DNA of 64,000 bases from Acipenser ruthenus (Eukaryota > Chordata > Actinopteri > Acipenseriformes > Acipenseridae), in the NCBI RefSeq assembly GCF_902713425.1, contig NC_081222.1, forward strand, positions 12,835,154 through 12,899,153. The letters run 5' to 3'. Positions 11,139 through 24,365 of this stretch are shown here, in pieces. A program made the position numbers and the translations under genes. Position 1 is the first letter of the stretch. Every line of letters starts with the position of its first letter. Under the pieces are notes generated by a model, which was given only the letters and a program-made list of their open reading frames with translations, did no database searches and was not told where the DNA came from.

Positions 11139-12647
11139 TCCACACAGTGTATGAACTTCTAGTTAGTTGCTGAGGAGTCCTTTACAGTGGCGCTGGTATT
11201 GAGATCCAAGTTAAATCAGTTTCATTCATCGGCTTTCCCCTGGTTAGGTCTCAGTCATGATGAGTGAATCACGCTGGTCTCCCAGTTTAATGCTGTTGAC
11301 ATTCTAGTCAATCAAGCAATGTCTTTCGGTTTAATTGATACCAAACGGCACTGAATCAGAAGCCCACGCAAACATTTAACTGTCACTAGATGATCCTGGA
11401 AATCCCTGACATATCGAAACTCATTTCACGTCTCCTTATAGAGCTGTGAGCCGTTATTCTCTGAAGTGGCACACTGCGGGTATAATAGAGTGATTCTTCG
11501 TTCCACCCTGAGTCCGTAAAGTGCTCCACCTTGCTGACAGTGTTATGGCGGGTGTTTTCAATGTACTTTACAACCTTGTAATTCATCTAACAAACACTGA
11601 CACGTATTTGAAAATAAAAAAGCAAGTAGCTTCCATTTTGGTTTTTTTTTTTTTTTTTACCAACCCTAGTAAACAAACTATGGCCAGAAGGTAACCCTCT
11701 GTGTACAGTCCCCAAATCTAACCAGACAGTGAGCCTCACAACAGTTTGTTCCAACCCAAGTGACTGAATTAGAAACCTCCATGGTGACCCGCTGATGCCT
11801 TTATCTGAGTCCTCGTGGCAGTCTGCAGCGGGGAGGGGAAATGCTGAAATGGGAAACTAATAGAAGCCAGTTCTCCTGAAGCGGTTTTCTTAGTCATTGC
11901 AAACAGCGAAAATGGAGCGGTTACCTCACTTCTGTATGAATGGACTGTGCTGTACGAAGACCACTGGACACCACACTTCAGTTTGATTAATGAAACCTCT
12001 CTATAGCTGTGTTAAGTGCTTGACTCTAAATGTAATAAGTGACTGTAGTTTTTACATTTCTTGCACAAGTGCGTTCTGAAAAGTGTACAGCTATAGTCAA
12101 TCATTTTACTCTACTGAGAAGTAACCTGCCTGTGCTCTCTCTTTGTGTAATAGAAATGATTTCAGTTTTGGGGTAGTTCTGTTGGTACAGTCCGTGCCCC
12201 AGCCTCAGTGAAGCAGTGGGTTGCCCTTCCATTGCCTTACTGGAGAACGCTGTGTTCTTTCGCAAGTTGGCTGCTTGCACAAAACTCCGACTGCAATAAC
12301 GTCTGTGCATGAGGCGTCAACTAACCAAGCTACTTCCCCTTTCGCAAGCGCGGTGTGAAACTCTCACTGCTCCTGCTGAACCAAGTTTCCTACAAACTGG
12401 ACAAGCGGCTCTCTGGAGTAGTCAAGTGTGACAGACAGCCAGCCCCTCACATACCTGCAGATTCTGCTACTCTTAATCACTAGAGCTACACAAGGCCCTT
12501 AGCAAGATGCATTCGAATGAAACAAGTGGTTTGATGGGTGTGAAATTGCAATTGTGTGACTGATGCATCGGGTGCCACTGTAAACCCCTAGAGTCTCATC
12601 CTCTCAATGCTAAAGACTGTCCTAACCTCTCTGTTGGTTCTTCATCC
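11139..12647. other. Intergenic, no gene seen
   Basis: About 1.5 kb with only short non-conserved frames and no recognised repeat besides a poly-T near 11641. Confidence 0.45.
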
Positions 12648-13292
12648 CTCCACACTGAGACCTGAATGAACCTGCGTGCAGAGGGAGGGAGGGCAGTCAC
12701 TGGAACAGCACGGTGCTTTACTACCCATTCTCCACACTGAGACCTGAATGAACCTGCGTGCAGAGGGAGGGAGGGCAGTCACTGGAACAGCACGGTGCTT
12801 TACTACCCATTCTCCACACTGAGACCTGAATGAACCTGCGTGCAGAGGGAGGGAGGGCAGTCACTGGAACAGCACGGTGCTTTACTACCCATTCTCCACA
12901 CTGAGACCTGAATAAACCTGCGTGCAGAGGGAGGGAGGGCAGTCACTGGAACAGCACGGTGCTTTACTACCCATTCTCCACACTGAGACCTGAATGAACC
13001 TGCGTGCAGAGGGAGGGAGGGCAGTCACTGGAACAGCACGGTGCTTTACTACCCATTCTCCACACTGAGACCTGAATAAACCTGCGTGCAGAGGGAGGGA
13101 GGGCAGTCACTGGAACAGCACGGTGCTTTACTACCCATTCTCCACACTGAGACCTGAATGAACCTGCGTGCAGAGGGAGGGAGGGCAGTCACTGGAACAG
13201 CACGGTGCTTTACTGCCCATTCTCCACACTGAGACCTGAATGAACCTACTTGCAAAGGGAGGGGAGGGCAGTCACTGGAACAGCACTGTGCT
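12648..13292. repeat. 82-bp minisatellite, 8 copies
   Basis: Eight 82-bp units (ctccacactgagacctgaat, gcagagggagggagggcagt, cactggaacagcacggtgct). The last, from about 13225, is diverged. The unit length is not a multiple of three and no coding use is apparent. Confidence 0.95.
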
Positions 13293-13525
13293 TCAAAAAA
13301 GTTTCAGGAGCCTGTGTTCAAACTCCCAGCTGGTCCCAATCTCTCTGGCAGCAGCTATTTTTAATTATAATCAGAACTGTTACCGTAGCAACAAATCAAA
13401 GGCCAACCCACATCTGTGTCATCAGTGAGCAACGTTTCCAATACTGTACCGCCATTACTAGAGTTACACTGTCAACTCAGACTGTCCCACAAACTATACA
13501 ATGTAGGAAACAGACAAGAATAGCG

Positions 13526-13702
13526 CACAGCTGTGGGCAACAGTGTTGCAGCATCCTATAGAATTAACACATGTTCATAAAGTCGAATGAAACCTGATGA
13601 ATAATGAATTACATACCGCTTTGTCGTTGTCCATATATTTAACGAAAAAATGACAGCAATGGAACAATGTGACATTTTAAATCTAACACGACAGCTGTGC
13701 AC
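13526..13702 (-). mobile_element. Tc1-like MITE, shortened copy
   Basis: Begins with cacagctgtgggcaacagtg and gcatcctatagaatta, continues with the family's central sequence (tacataccgctttgtcgttg, acgaaaaaatgacagcaat) and ends acagctgtg. About half of the family length, so internally deleted. Confidence 0.75.
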
Positions 13703-14179
13703 GTTAATAATTCATCTGTTGAGTGGCTTTTTATTGTATAGGAGATGGCGTCTCAGTTTGAGAGGTTCTGGAGGGCTGTGTGTCACCCAACGTGTGAACT
13801 AATTATAAATCACACAAAGGAAGAATGTAGGCCCGAATGAAAACAAAAAAAAAATAATAATTAAAAAAAAAAGTTATTTATATTTTTATTTAGCTTTAGA
13901 ATTGAGAACGAGTACTATTTTTTTTTAAAGCGGTTTCACTTTTATTTTAGCCGAGGGAAGCAAAAACTGAAATGGAAACAAATGGAAAAAATGAAGAAAA
14001 ACAAAAAGATCCGCGCGACCCCTCCTTAAATGTTGTTTTTTTTTTGTCCCCAGAACACTTTCTAAAGAGGCACATTGGATAAAAAGCCGATATTTTAAAG
14101 GGCTCGTGAGGTGACAATATTCTTAAACTTGTAAACATTACATTTAATAAGGGAGGCGTCCAGTCCAAGCTGTTTGACA
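13703..14179. other. AT-rich upstream flank of ADGRE5
   Basis: Contains poly-A and poly-T runs (13846-13875, 13918-13927). No exon or defined repeat seen. It may hold distal promoter sequence of the downstream gene. Confidence 0.4.
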
Positions 14180-14624
14180 CAGCTTTAAATAGTGTGAGCG
14201 AGCTTTTTCTAACTCCCCCACAGCTCCACTCTGTCGGGAGTTTCCTCTAAAAGGACCCATTGGGCGTGTCGGCGGAATAACTGCTGTTGCGCTGCTTGCC
14301 AGCTTCAGTGCGCTGAGAGAGAGGCGGAGAGACGCAACCAGCCAGGGATATTACTGGAAATCCGTGTCTTAGACAGAGCCGCTATTGTGAGCCTTATTAT
14401 CACACGGGGAGAGTCCTCCGTTATATTGGACTGTATGCGGGTTAGTGGTATACTGCGCCGAAGAGAAGGTGCCAGGTGAATGGTGTATTGGAGTTATTGA
14501 AAGCAGCTTTTTCTTGATTTGGAGAATACGGGAATTGTTCGTGTTTTTTGCTGAAAAGGGCTGGTGGGGGTGCGGCTGACTCTTCAGCGCTGTGGTTTTT
14601 GGGCGCACGGGGATTTCTGCAGTC
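14180..14624 (+). promoter_or_regulatory. Putative promoter and 5' UTR of the ADGRE5-like gene
   Basis: A TATA-like tttaaata lies near 14183, followed by GC-richer sequence with no repeats up to the initiator ATG at 14625. Placement rests on position and composition only; the transcription start is not visible. Confidence 0.35.
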
Positions 14625-17599
14625 ATGCAGGCAAGCTGCCGACTTCTGCTGCTGGGTAAGTTCTAAAAGTATTTACTCAAACAACTGTGTGTGTGCGTGT
14701 TCGTGTGTTACACTGACGCTGCCTGGCAGGAATGAAACTGGACAGCTGGCATAAGTTTGTCAAACCTCAGGAGCCGCGCTGGACCCGCATATCCCATACA
14801 AACTGTAGCGCGCCACAGCCAGCCACGGATGTTGAAAGTTTGACTTGCAATGTGTCTTCATTGTTTTACAATCTGAACAAATCGCAACATGCCTGACCCA
14901 TGGAAACAGACAACTTGGTTACCGTCACGTTCATAGCGATCATATTTATCAGTCATAGAAATGACTGAATTACTGGGATCCTTTAAGACCCGACTTGACA
15001 AAGTTCTGAGATCAATCAGCTACTAGGTTAGATGGTCGGCCAGTGGCCTCCTCTTGTTTGTAACTTTTCATATGTTCGTATCGGTGCAGTATTGTGGGTT
15101 CAAAATGAATTGAGCGGATGCCGTAGAGACTGGCACAAGACTGATGTAATGCAGGAGTCAGGGACAATAGAACGCCCGCGCTCACTGCCTCTGGTTAAAA
15201 TCATTTGCAACGCAGGGATTTTGGTAATACCACTTAAGCAGACGGGATTATCCGTCCCCGATGGCTTTACGACGGAAAGGCTATATGCAGTTTATTTTAG
15301 GGGTTACTAGGGGACTATGCAAAACCTGACAGACATTTCACAAAGTAATATAAACCATGGAAAGACGGAACAGAAAACGCGCCAGTCAGTTGAACGAAAT
15401 TAGGGAGTTGATATTCATTTTAATAGCTTTGAGTGTTTTAGAATTTTTCTTAAACATTTTAACATTGTCAGAAATAAGTAGGCAAAAACACAGCTGGAGG
15501 GTTTTAAAGGGCAGGACGTGTGCAGTGTCAGGTTATTCACTTCATATTTACTTTATTTAGGGCAGCAGTGTGGATTAGAGGTTAGGGGCTCTGGACTCTA
15601 GGGGCTCTGGAGGGTCGTGGGTTCAATCCCAGGTGGGGGACACTGCTGCTGTACCCTTGAGCAAGGTACTTTACCTCGATTGCTCCAGTAAAAACCCAAC
15701 TGTATAAATGGGGAATTGTATGTAAAAAATAATGTGTAAAAAAATAATGTAATTGTATGTAAAAATAATGTGATATCTTGTAACAATTGTAAGTCGCCCT
15801 GGATAAGGGTGTCTGCTAATAAATAAATAATAATAACACTACAAAAGTTTTTTTCAGGTACACATCAGTGCTCAACTGCAGTCTTGTGCTCAGTAACGTT
15901 GCATTGTAACAAAGTGTCTCCAGCTCTCACAGAAGATGCAATGCATTTTCTTCATGCTAGGTCTGTTTAGAAACATGATGGCATTTCAGCATTTAGAACA
16001 GTTGTGGTCAGAGTACGGTTCTGTATATACTGTGGTCAGTCGTTGATCTGCACCCTGTATATACTGTGGTCAGTCGTTGATCTGCACCCTGTATATACTG
16101 TGGTCAGTCGTTGATCTGCACCCTGTATATACTGTGGTCAGTCGTTGATCTGCACCCTGTATATACTGTGGTCAGTCGTTGATCTGCTCCCTGTATATAC
16201 TGTGGTCAGTCGTTGATCTGCTCCCTGTGTATACTGTGGTCAGTCGTTGATCTGCACCCTGTGTATACTGTGGTCAGTCGTTGATCTGCACCCTGTGTAT
16301 ACTGTGGTCAGTCGTTGATCTGCTCCCTGTATATACTGTGGTCAGTCGTTGATCTGCTCCCTGTATATACTGTGGTCAGTCGTTGATCTGCACCCTGTAT
16401 ATACTGTGGTCAGTTGTTGATCTGCACCCTGTGTATACTGTGGTCAGTCGTTGATCTGCTCCCTGTGTATACTGTGGTCAGTCGTTGATCTGCTCCCTGT
16501 ATATACTGTGGTCAGTCGTTGATCTGCTCCCTGTATATACTGTGGTCAGTCGTTGATCTGCACCCTGTGTATACTGTGGTCAGTCGTTGATCTGCTCCCT
16601 GTATATACTGTGGTCAGTCGTTGATCTGCACCCTGTGTATACTGTGGTCAGTCGTTGATCTGCACCCTGTATATACTGTGGTCAGTCGTTGATCTGCACC
16701 CTGTGTATACTGTGGTCAGTCGTTGATCTGCACCCTGTATATACTGTGGTCAGTCGTTGATCTGCACCCTGTATATACTGTGGTCAGTCGTTGATCTGCA
16801 CCCTGTGTATACTGTGGTCAGTCGTTGATCTGCACCCTGTGTATACTGTGGTCAGTCGTTGATCTGCACCCTGTGTATACTGTGGTCAGTCGTTGATCTG
16901 CTCCCTGTATATACTGTGGTCAGTCGTTGATCTGCACCCTGTGTATACTGTGGTCAGTTGATCTGCACCCTGTATTGTAGATGCTGCTGTCACTGCTTGC
17001 CCTGTTTAAACAGTAACGTCGTGGGATGAAGTCAGTGATTACTGTTTTGAATTCTTTGCAGGTATTTGCATTGTCGCAGCCTGGGATCAGGTGGCGTGTT
17101 CAAGTAAGTCTTCGTCTCTTATTAGTGGGTCATGTGATGGTAACCTGCTGAATAATGTCACGTTACCATATTGACTTACACACCGCTTTGTAGTTTTTCA
17201 TCTACTTAACGAAAAACTGACAAAAATGGGAAAAAAATGGACATGTGATTACATAATGTTAAATAAAAGATCTAAATTCTTATTTTTTTAAAATTCTGTC
17301 TCATTCCTAAAATTGTAGAGAGATGCAACACTTGTGTCTGTAGCTGTGTGGGCCGGCGTGTGTTTGTGCATTTCAGAATTGATGTTTTAATTCTTCAGAT
17401 TCTTCAGGTAGAAATGAGTGTGCTGATCCCGTAGCCGTGTGTCCTGAAAATTCAACGTGCTTCGATACACTGGAGAGTTTCTACTGTCAGTGCGTGCCAG
17501 GGTACAGATCAACAGGGAAACACAATTTTACAGATACAGATAAAGACACATTCTGTAAAGGTAAGAGCACTGGAATCTGGAATCACAACTACCAACAAG

Positions 17600-17648
<49 letters not shown>

Positions 17649-20600
17649 CGGGTTGATTTGTGCCAGATCCGGTACCTGTGTGTCTGGCAGGCGAGAATTA
17701 TATACAGTTTTCAAAAGTGTTGAAAAATAAAACATAATATCAATCAATATACATAACATAAAATCAAATCAAACTCTTTCCTGTTCCATGAATTGACTGA
17801 TGAAAATGTGCTGTAACGATATGTAGCAAAACCCTAAAAACCGTAGCGCTCGCGCTCCTCAGATTAGTCTCAGATTCGCTCTCCCTCTTCCTTAATGAGA
17901 AGATCCGCTACCTTTTTGTTTACAAATTTAAAACATGTTATACATTTATAAGTGTTGTACTTTGTCATCGTCGCATTTTTCAAAAGCAGACTGAAAAATC
18001 AAATCACACAAAGGCACGTGTGTTTTGAATGAGAGCGTGCTGTGAATCTGCACCATCTCTACCCCACGTGAACCAGAAAAAGAGTTTGTGTGACTCAGAT
18101 CTTTAAATGTATTCATTTCACACAACTACTGCTTCCAGCAATGTCACGCTTTGACGAGATCTCTCGTCGTTGGGTAATATGAAAATACTAAAATGATGAG
18201 AACTCACTTCACAGGGCTTTGAAAAAAGAATGTTTTCTTCCTCTTGTTTTTCTGTAGAAATAAATGAGTGTAGAGATAACAGCACCCTCTGTGGCCAGAA
18301 CGCTTGGTGTCAAAACACAATTGGAAACTACAGCTGCTCCTGCAAGGCAGGCTTCAGGTCCAGTTCTGGGCAGGAGAACTTCATGGCCGGACAAAGCAAC
18401 TGTACAGGTACTGGGGTAGATTGTTATGCATACAGATTCCACCCAGGTTTGGACAAATCCTTTAATCTACACAATATATTGAAACATTTATAAATTGGAT
18501 ACCTTTTATTCGTTACAGCCGCATTCCCTCTATAGGATGTTAGGCAGTGTAGACCGATGGTCCTCAGAAAACAGAGGCTCTTGAGTGACAAGGAATCATC
18601 CAACTCCACCCTCCAAACGAGCCAAGCGAATTTTCTACTCCGATTCCCAGTCAAAGATACATCTTAGTGAAACTACACCATCTGTTCTGTTCCCAATACC
18701 TCTAGACTCAACACAGGATACAGTATTGCTATAGGCTAACTGTATTATAAAATAGAGCAAAGGAGAGCCTGTGTTCTGATTCTTTGAGTCAAACTCCCCT
18801 GACAGTGTACCACGAGAAACACAAGCATAAGGAACAAATACATAGACAGCGTTCATGTGTGTAACTTCTAGTAAACAGATCTGCATGGAGATATTGATAA
18901 GAGGGGGCGAATCACAGCAAGCAAGCAAGTATAGTCTCTAACTTCACAGGACTGCCTTAATCCACTTAATGTGGATCTTTTTTTTTGACCGCAAGGGTCT
19001 GCTTTAGTCTGCTGCGGTTGGTACTAAACTTGATCTAGTTTAACTGAGGATCTCAGTGAGTTAATGAGCATTTGTCACGCTGCAATGGTTCTAACGTTAG
19101 CCCCAGCAGGTGCATCAGACTTAATCCATCTGTTGGGCACATCAGTTAGAATAAATGAGGTTGCTGCAATTGACCCAATAGATGTAGGTTACAAAACAAA
19201 AATAGAAATAAAATAAAATAATCTATTGGAGAGAGGCTTTCTAAAATGCGTTTTATACATTTAAAAGGGTTGTACTTTGTCATCGTCGCATTTTTCAAAA
19301 GCAGACTGATAAATCAAATCACACAAAGGCACGTGTGTTTTGAATGAGAGTGTGCTGTGAATCTGCACCATCTCTACCCCACGTGAACCAAAAAAAAGAG
19401 TTTGTGTGCCTCAGATCTTTAAATGTATTCATTTCACACAACTACTGCTTCCAGCAATGTCACGCTTTGACGAGATCTCTCGTCGTTGGATAATATGAAA
19501 ATACTAAAATGATGAGAACTCGCTTCACGGGGCTTTGAAAAAAGAATGTTTTCTTCCTCTCGTTTTTCTGTAGATATAAATGAGTGTGAAGAGAACAGCG
19601 CCCTCTGTGGCCGGAATGCTTGGTGTCGGAACACAATTGGAAGCTACAGCTGCTCCTGCAAGGCAGGCTTCAGGTCCAGTTCTGGGCAGGAGAACTTCAC
19701 GGCCGGACAAAGCAACTGTACAGGTACTGGGGTAGATTGTTATGCATACAGATTCCACCCAGGTTTGGACAAACCATTTAACCTCTTACATCGCCCTGTC
19801 CTGCGGGCGGAACATGGTACTGCAATTACACATCATATATCATAAATCATCTGTAATATTACTACAAAAGCAAAAGAGCAAAAAAAGCTGACAATATCAG
19901 AAATGTTGTTTTCCTACCGTCAAACAGCGAAGGAATTTTCTGAATCCGTCATTTCACCGCTGAGATATCCCCGTCTCAATGTGTCGAGTCCATCACAGTT
20001 CAAAACAACTCTGATCGAGTAGCTGTGCGTTTCGCTCCTCTGGCCTTACAACAGTCTGTTTGATGGTGAAGTCTCCCTGATCACGTTGTAGGGGAGGTCA
20101 CAAGCTTCCCAGTCATACCTCGACTTTGTTTGTAGCCTAATCCACTGAAGAGTAATCGATGTGCGCAAGTACACAGAGCCACATGTATTGCAATGGAGAG
20201 CGCAGCATTGCGCACAGCGGATCTAGGTTTCTTCCCATTTTCTGATCATTTTTCAATTTGTAAAATTTGTAGAATTGAACGAAATGGTGAGCAGTGTTCT
20301 AAAGCATCCCGAAAGAATGGATAAGAATGAATAATGGATGAGGAGACGGATAGGAATGAAAGTGACAGCGAAAATGATCAACTTTCTGAGTTTTGGAGAA
20401 CGCTGATTCAGCCACATTCCCTCTATAGGATGTTGGGCAGTGTAGACCGGTGGCCCTCAGAAAGCAGAGGCTCTTGAGTGACGAGGAATCCTCCAACTCC
20501 ACCCTCCAAACGAGCAAAGCAAACTTTCTACTCTGATTCCTAGGCCCCCGCCCCCACCGCACCCGCCCAAAAATATAGTAATATAAAAGAAAATACTGAA

Positions 20601-23600
20601 CTAGTCTCAAGACTTCTTCAATTGTTAAATAAAGCTTGCTACTTCTGCAATTGCAATCTGTTACGTCACCATGTATTATAACAAATAATACACACCCAAA
20701 CTGTTCAAATAACACTGTCGTGTTACCAGAAAACATCTCTAGAAACGCAGCCTCATTGTGCACAGCTGGATTTGCATTATTCCTTATATTATTATTATTA
20801 ATAATAATAATGACATGCAGGGGTGGCTGAATACAGTTTGAATTTGTCTCTCTTAACTGGGGTATCCAAAATCCTTGATTTGCCATTCAAATTACACTTC
20901 AGTTGTACAGTACTAACGTTAGCCCAAGCAAGTGGACCAAACTCACTTAACCCCCCTGTTAGGCATGTCACTGAGAATACATTAGGCTGCTGTAGTTGAC
21001 CCCACAGCTCTGGCCAGAATGTTTGCATTCCCTAGGATTGAGACATAATTTAAAAAAAAAAACCCCAAAACAAAAAAACTATATGAACATAATATAAATC
21101 TTTTATTTCACATCATGTAATCAAAGAAACTACAAAATGATATCGCAAAAGTGTACCGGAAGCCGTACTAGTAGTACGTATAGGTTAGAGTTAGAAATGT
21201 CACATTTTTTAATGTGTCCGTTTTTTGATGAGTACCTGGAAGACTACACAGGGGTGTGTAATTCAATATGTTAAGGTGCCATGATTCAACAGGTTTCATT
21301 CGGCTTTCTAAAGCAAAATGAGTTCATTCTGTAGGGTGATGCAAAACGTTTGGCCAGAGCTGTAGCTTCAAAGGCATTTAACTGTGCAGTGCGTTTCCTC
21401 AGGAAGCCTCCGCTGTGTCCCGGTAGACGTGCAGCGCTAGTTAACGCTGGCGTTTGTATCTTTTCAGATACCGATGAGTGTGTGTCTGCTTGTGGTCAGA
21501 ATGGAACCTGCATTAACACTGAAGGCAGCTTCAATTGTACCTGTTTCCAAGGGTTCAGTTACCGTAAGAACGTAAGCATGTGTGAAGGTGAGAGCTCTAC
21601 CTGGAAGAGAGACTGATGGACTACGATACTTGCATTACAAAGCAGTGTTTAACATGGTGTTCTGGTCTCTTAAATTGAGTTTGGTTTGATGTGGGACTAG
21701 GTGTCAGCCTCTTACAAAACCCATCTTGCTGTCCAGAAAGACAAGCGAACTGAGAAGCCTTGCCAGAGCATCACTGCATGTCCCAATATCTCAGTGTTAC
21801 TCAACAAAGTACCAAACGGCAACAACCCAGCTAAAGCTAGCATGTGGAGCTGTGTGACACCACCCCCTTGGTCTCAGTCACTGGTTCTGTTGTTTTGTTT
21901 CAAAAGTGTTGCATCATCCCCCTATAGAATGAACTCATCTGGCTTCATAAAGTCTGATGAAACCTGCTGAATAATATTACGTTAACACATTGAATTGCAC
22001 ATCGCTTTGTAGTTTCCCATAAAATTTGAAAATCTAAGATACTGCTGGACTACTGTTATCGCTTCCTGTAGACTTTTGCGATATCATTTTGTAGTTTCGT
22101 TGATTACATGATGTTAAATAAAAGATCTCAATCCTAAAATTCTAGGTGATGCAAAACTTTTGGCCACAGCTGTAGTTTAAAGCCATGATTAGGACTTGAA
22201 TCCTGGATTAACAGAGGTCATGTTTTCTTTCAGACATTGACGAGTGCTCAGAAACACCCCATATCTGTTCTCCTGTTAATTGTACCAACAAGATGGGGGG
22301 CTACCAGTGCCTGTGCGAAACTGGAACCTTCCCCAGTACTGGAATCAAATGGGTCCCCAATTTCTCAAAGTGCATTGGTAGGTATTAATAAGGGACAGGA
22401 CTTCAAACCCTTATTGTGGCACATGATCCTCAGGCAGACACGTACAGTAACGTAACGTGAACATGTATCGGAACACCTCAAGATTGGTCATTTATTGACA
22501 AAAAAACAAAAAAAAAACAACGGTTCATTTATTACAGAAATGATTCATTTTTGGAAACTCATCTTAAATTCAAAACTAAAAACACAGCGATGTCTGAAAG
22601 TGTCTTCAATGCTGATATTTAGTCTGGCCACCTTTGGCATTAGTAACAGCTTGGCATCTTTTTGTCATTGTGTCTGTACTTTTCTCAAAATCTGTTAAGC
22701 AAAGCGGTGGTTCTGGCAGCGAACTCACTGTAACCTTCGATCAAATCACATAAACATCAAGATTATTTAAGCGCTTCCAATACCAGATCAATCGTCAGTC
22801 GAATAGCTAGTATCTATTTGTCCTTCAATAAACAACACGTCCAGTGATCAGCAAGGAAGGGATTTATATCTTCCCTTAATCCATTATGTCCCGGCTGTGC
22901 ACCAGAGCTTGCCTCCTCCTCCTCAGCCTCCTCCTCCTCAGCCTCCTCCTTCTCAGCCTCCCCAGCCTCTCCCTCCCCAGCCTCCTCCTCCCCAGCATCC
23001 TCAGCCTCCTCCTTCTCAGCCTCCTCCTCCTCCCCAGCATCCTCCTCCTCAGCCTCATCCTCCTGCTCCTCAGCAGCCTCCTCAGCCTTCTCCTCCCCAG
23101 CCTCCTCCTACTCCTCCTCGGCATATTCCTCCCCACCTCCCCAGCCTCCTCCCCAGCCTCCTCCCCAGCCTCCACTTGCTTTTTGGCTTTGTCTAACACT
23201 TTATTCTGTTACTGTTTCAGAGCTGAGTTGTTCTGAAGGCCCTGCTGAAAATGAGGTATGTTTTTAAAAAAAACAAAAAACACGCTCTTCCAATACCTTG
23301 TACAAGGATGGAGAGAAGACCGATTGCACAGCACTTAGCTTGATTAGCCACAATGTGTAGAGGTAACAAGCTCAGGTGTGTCTTATTAAACTCATAGTAA
23401 AACCAGGAATGGATCAAACTGCTGTGCAATGGGAGTCTTCTTTCCATCCCTGTTGAGTCCAAATGCATGTGCCATAGAGTAAAAAAACTTCTAAATGTTG
23501 TGCACACGCACCCCTGCATGAACACGCACCCCTGCAGAAACATTGCGCCAATCTTGCAGACAGGGCTTGCATTCCACAGCTGAAAAACAATGTCTTCTCT

Positions 23601-24323
23601 ATTTTAGTCATCAGCTCCCTTGGGAAAAATCCAGAGAATACTGAGAGAAACGTGTTTACAGCAAAGTGACCAGGGATCCCCTGATGGCAAACAATTTTTA
23701 CAGGTACAGATTTGTGTTTTTTTTTCTTAAACTATAGGACCATAACTCAGAGTAGAGAGATGACACGATGGATGCTGAAGTCTTGCTCAGCTCTCCTCTC
23801 AGGGTAGAGAGATGACACGATGGATGCTGAAGTCTTGCTCAGCTCTCCTCTCAGGGTAGAGAGATGACACGATGGATGCTGAAGTCTTGCTCAGCTCTCC
23901 TCTCAGGGTAGAGAGATGACACGATGGATGCTGAAGTCTTGCTCAGCTCTCCTCTCAGGGTAGAGAGATGACACGATGGATGCTGAAGTCTTGCTCAGCT
24001 CTCCTCTCAGGGTAGAGAGATGACACGATGGATGCTGAAGTCTTGCTCAGCTCTCCTCTCAGGGTAGAGAGATGACACGATGGATGCTGAAGTCTTGCTC
24101 AGCTCTCCTCTCATGCGTTGGTTCCTCTCCCAAGCAGGATCTTCTCAGGATCACTGACCTGCTGCTCGCTGGTCCTCTGCACAAGGCCAAGATCTCCAAG
24201 TTCTTTCAGATTGTGGAGGACGCGGTCATGAGGGCCGCGTTGTTGCTGGATAAAGAACAAACCCAAATAAACGGAACAGCGTTAGGTACAGGACCCTCCT
24301 CCTCACTGAGCACGGAGCACTCA

Positions 24324-24365
<42 letters not shown>

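Noticed and set aside
16021-16976. CRISPR-like look of regular direct repeats
   Set aside because: Units are contiguous with no unique spacers and lie in a vertebrate intron; it is a minisatellite.
22886-23236. Proline- or leucine-rich frames near ADGRE5 exon 8
   Set aside because: CCT-repeat artefacts within intron 7; the true exon is only 35 nt (23221-23255).
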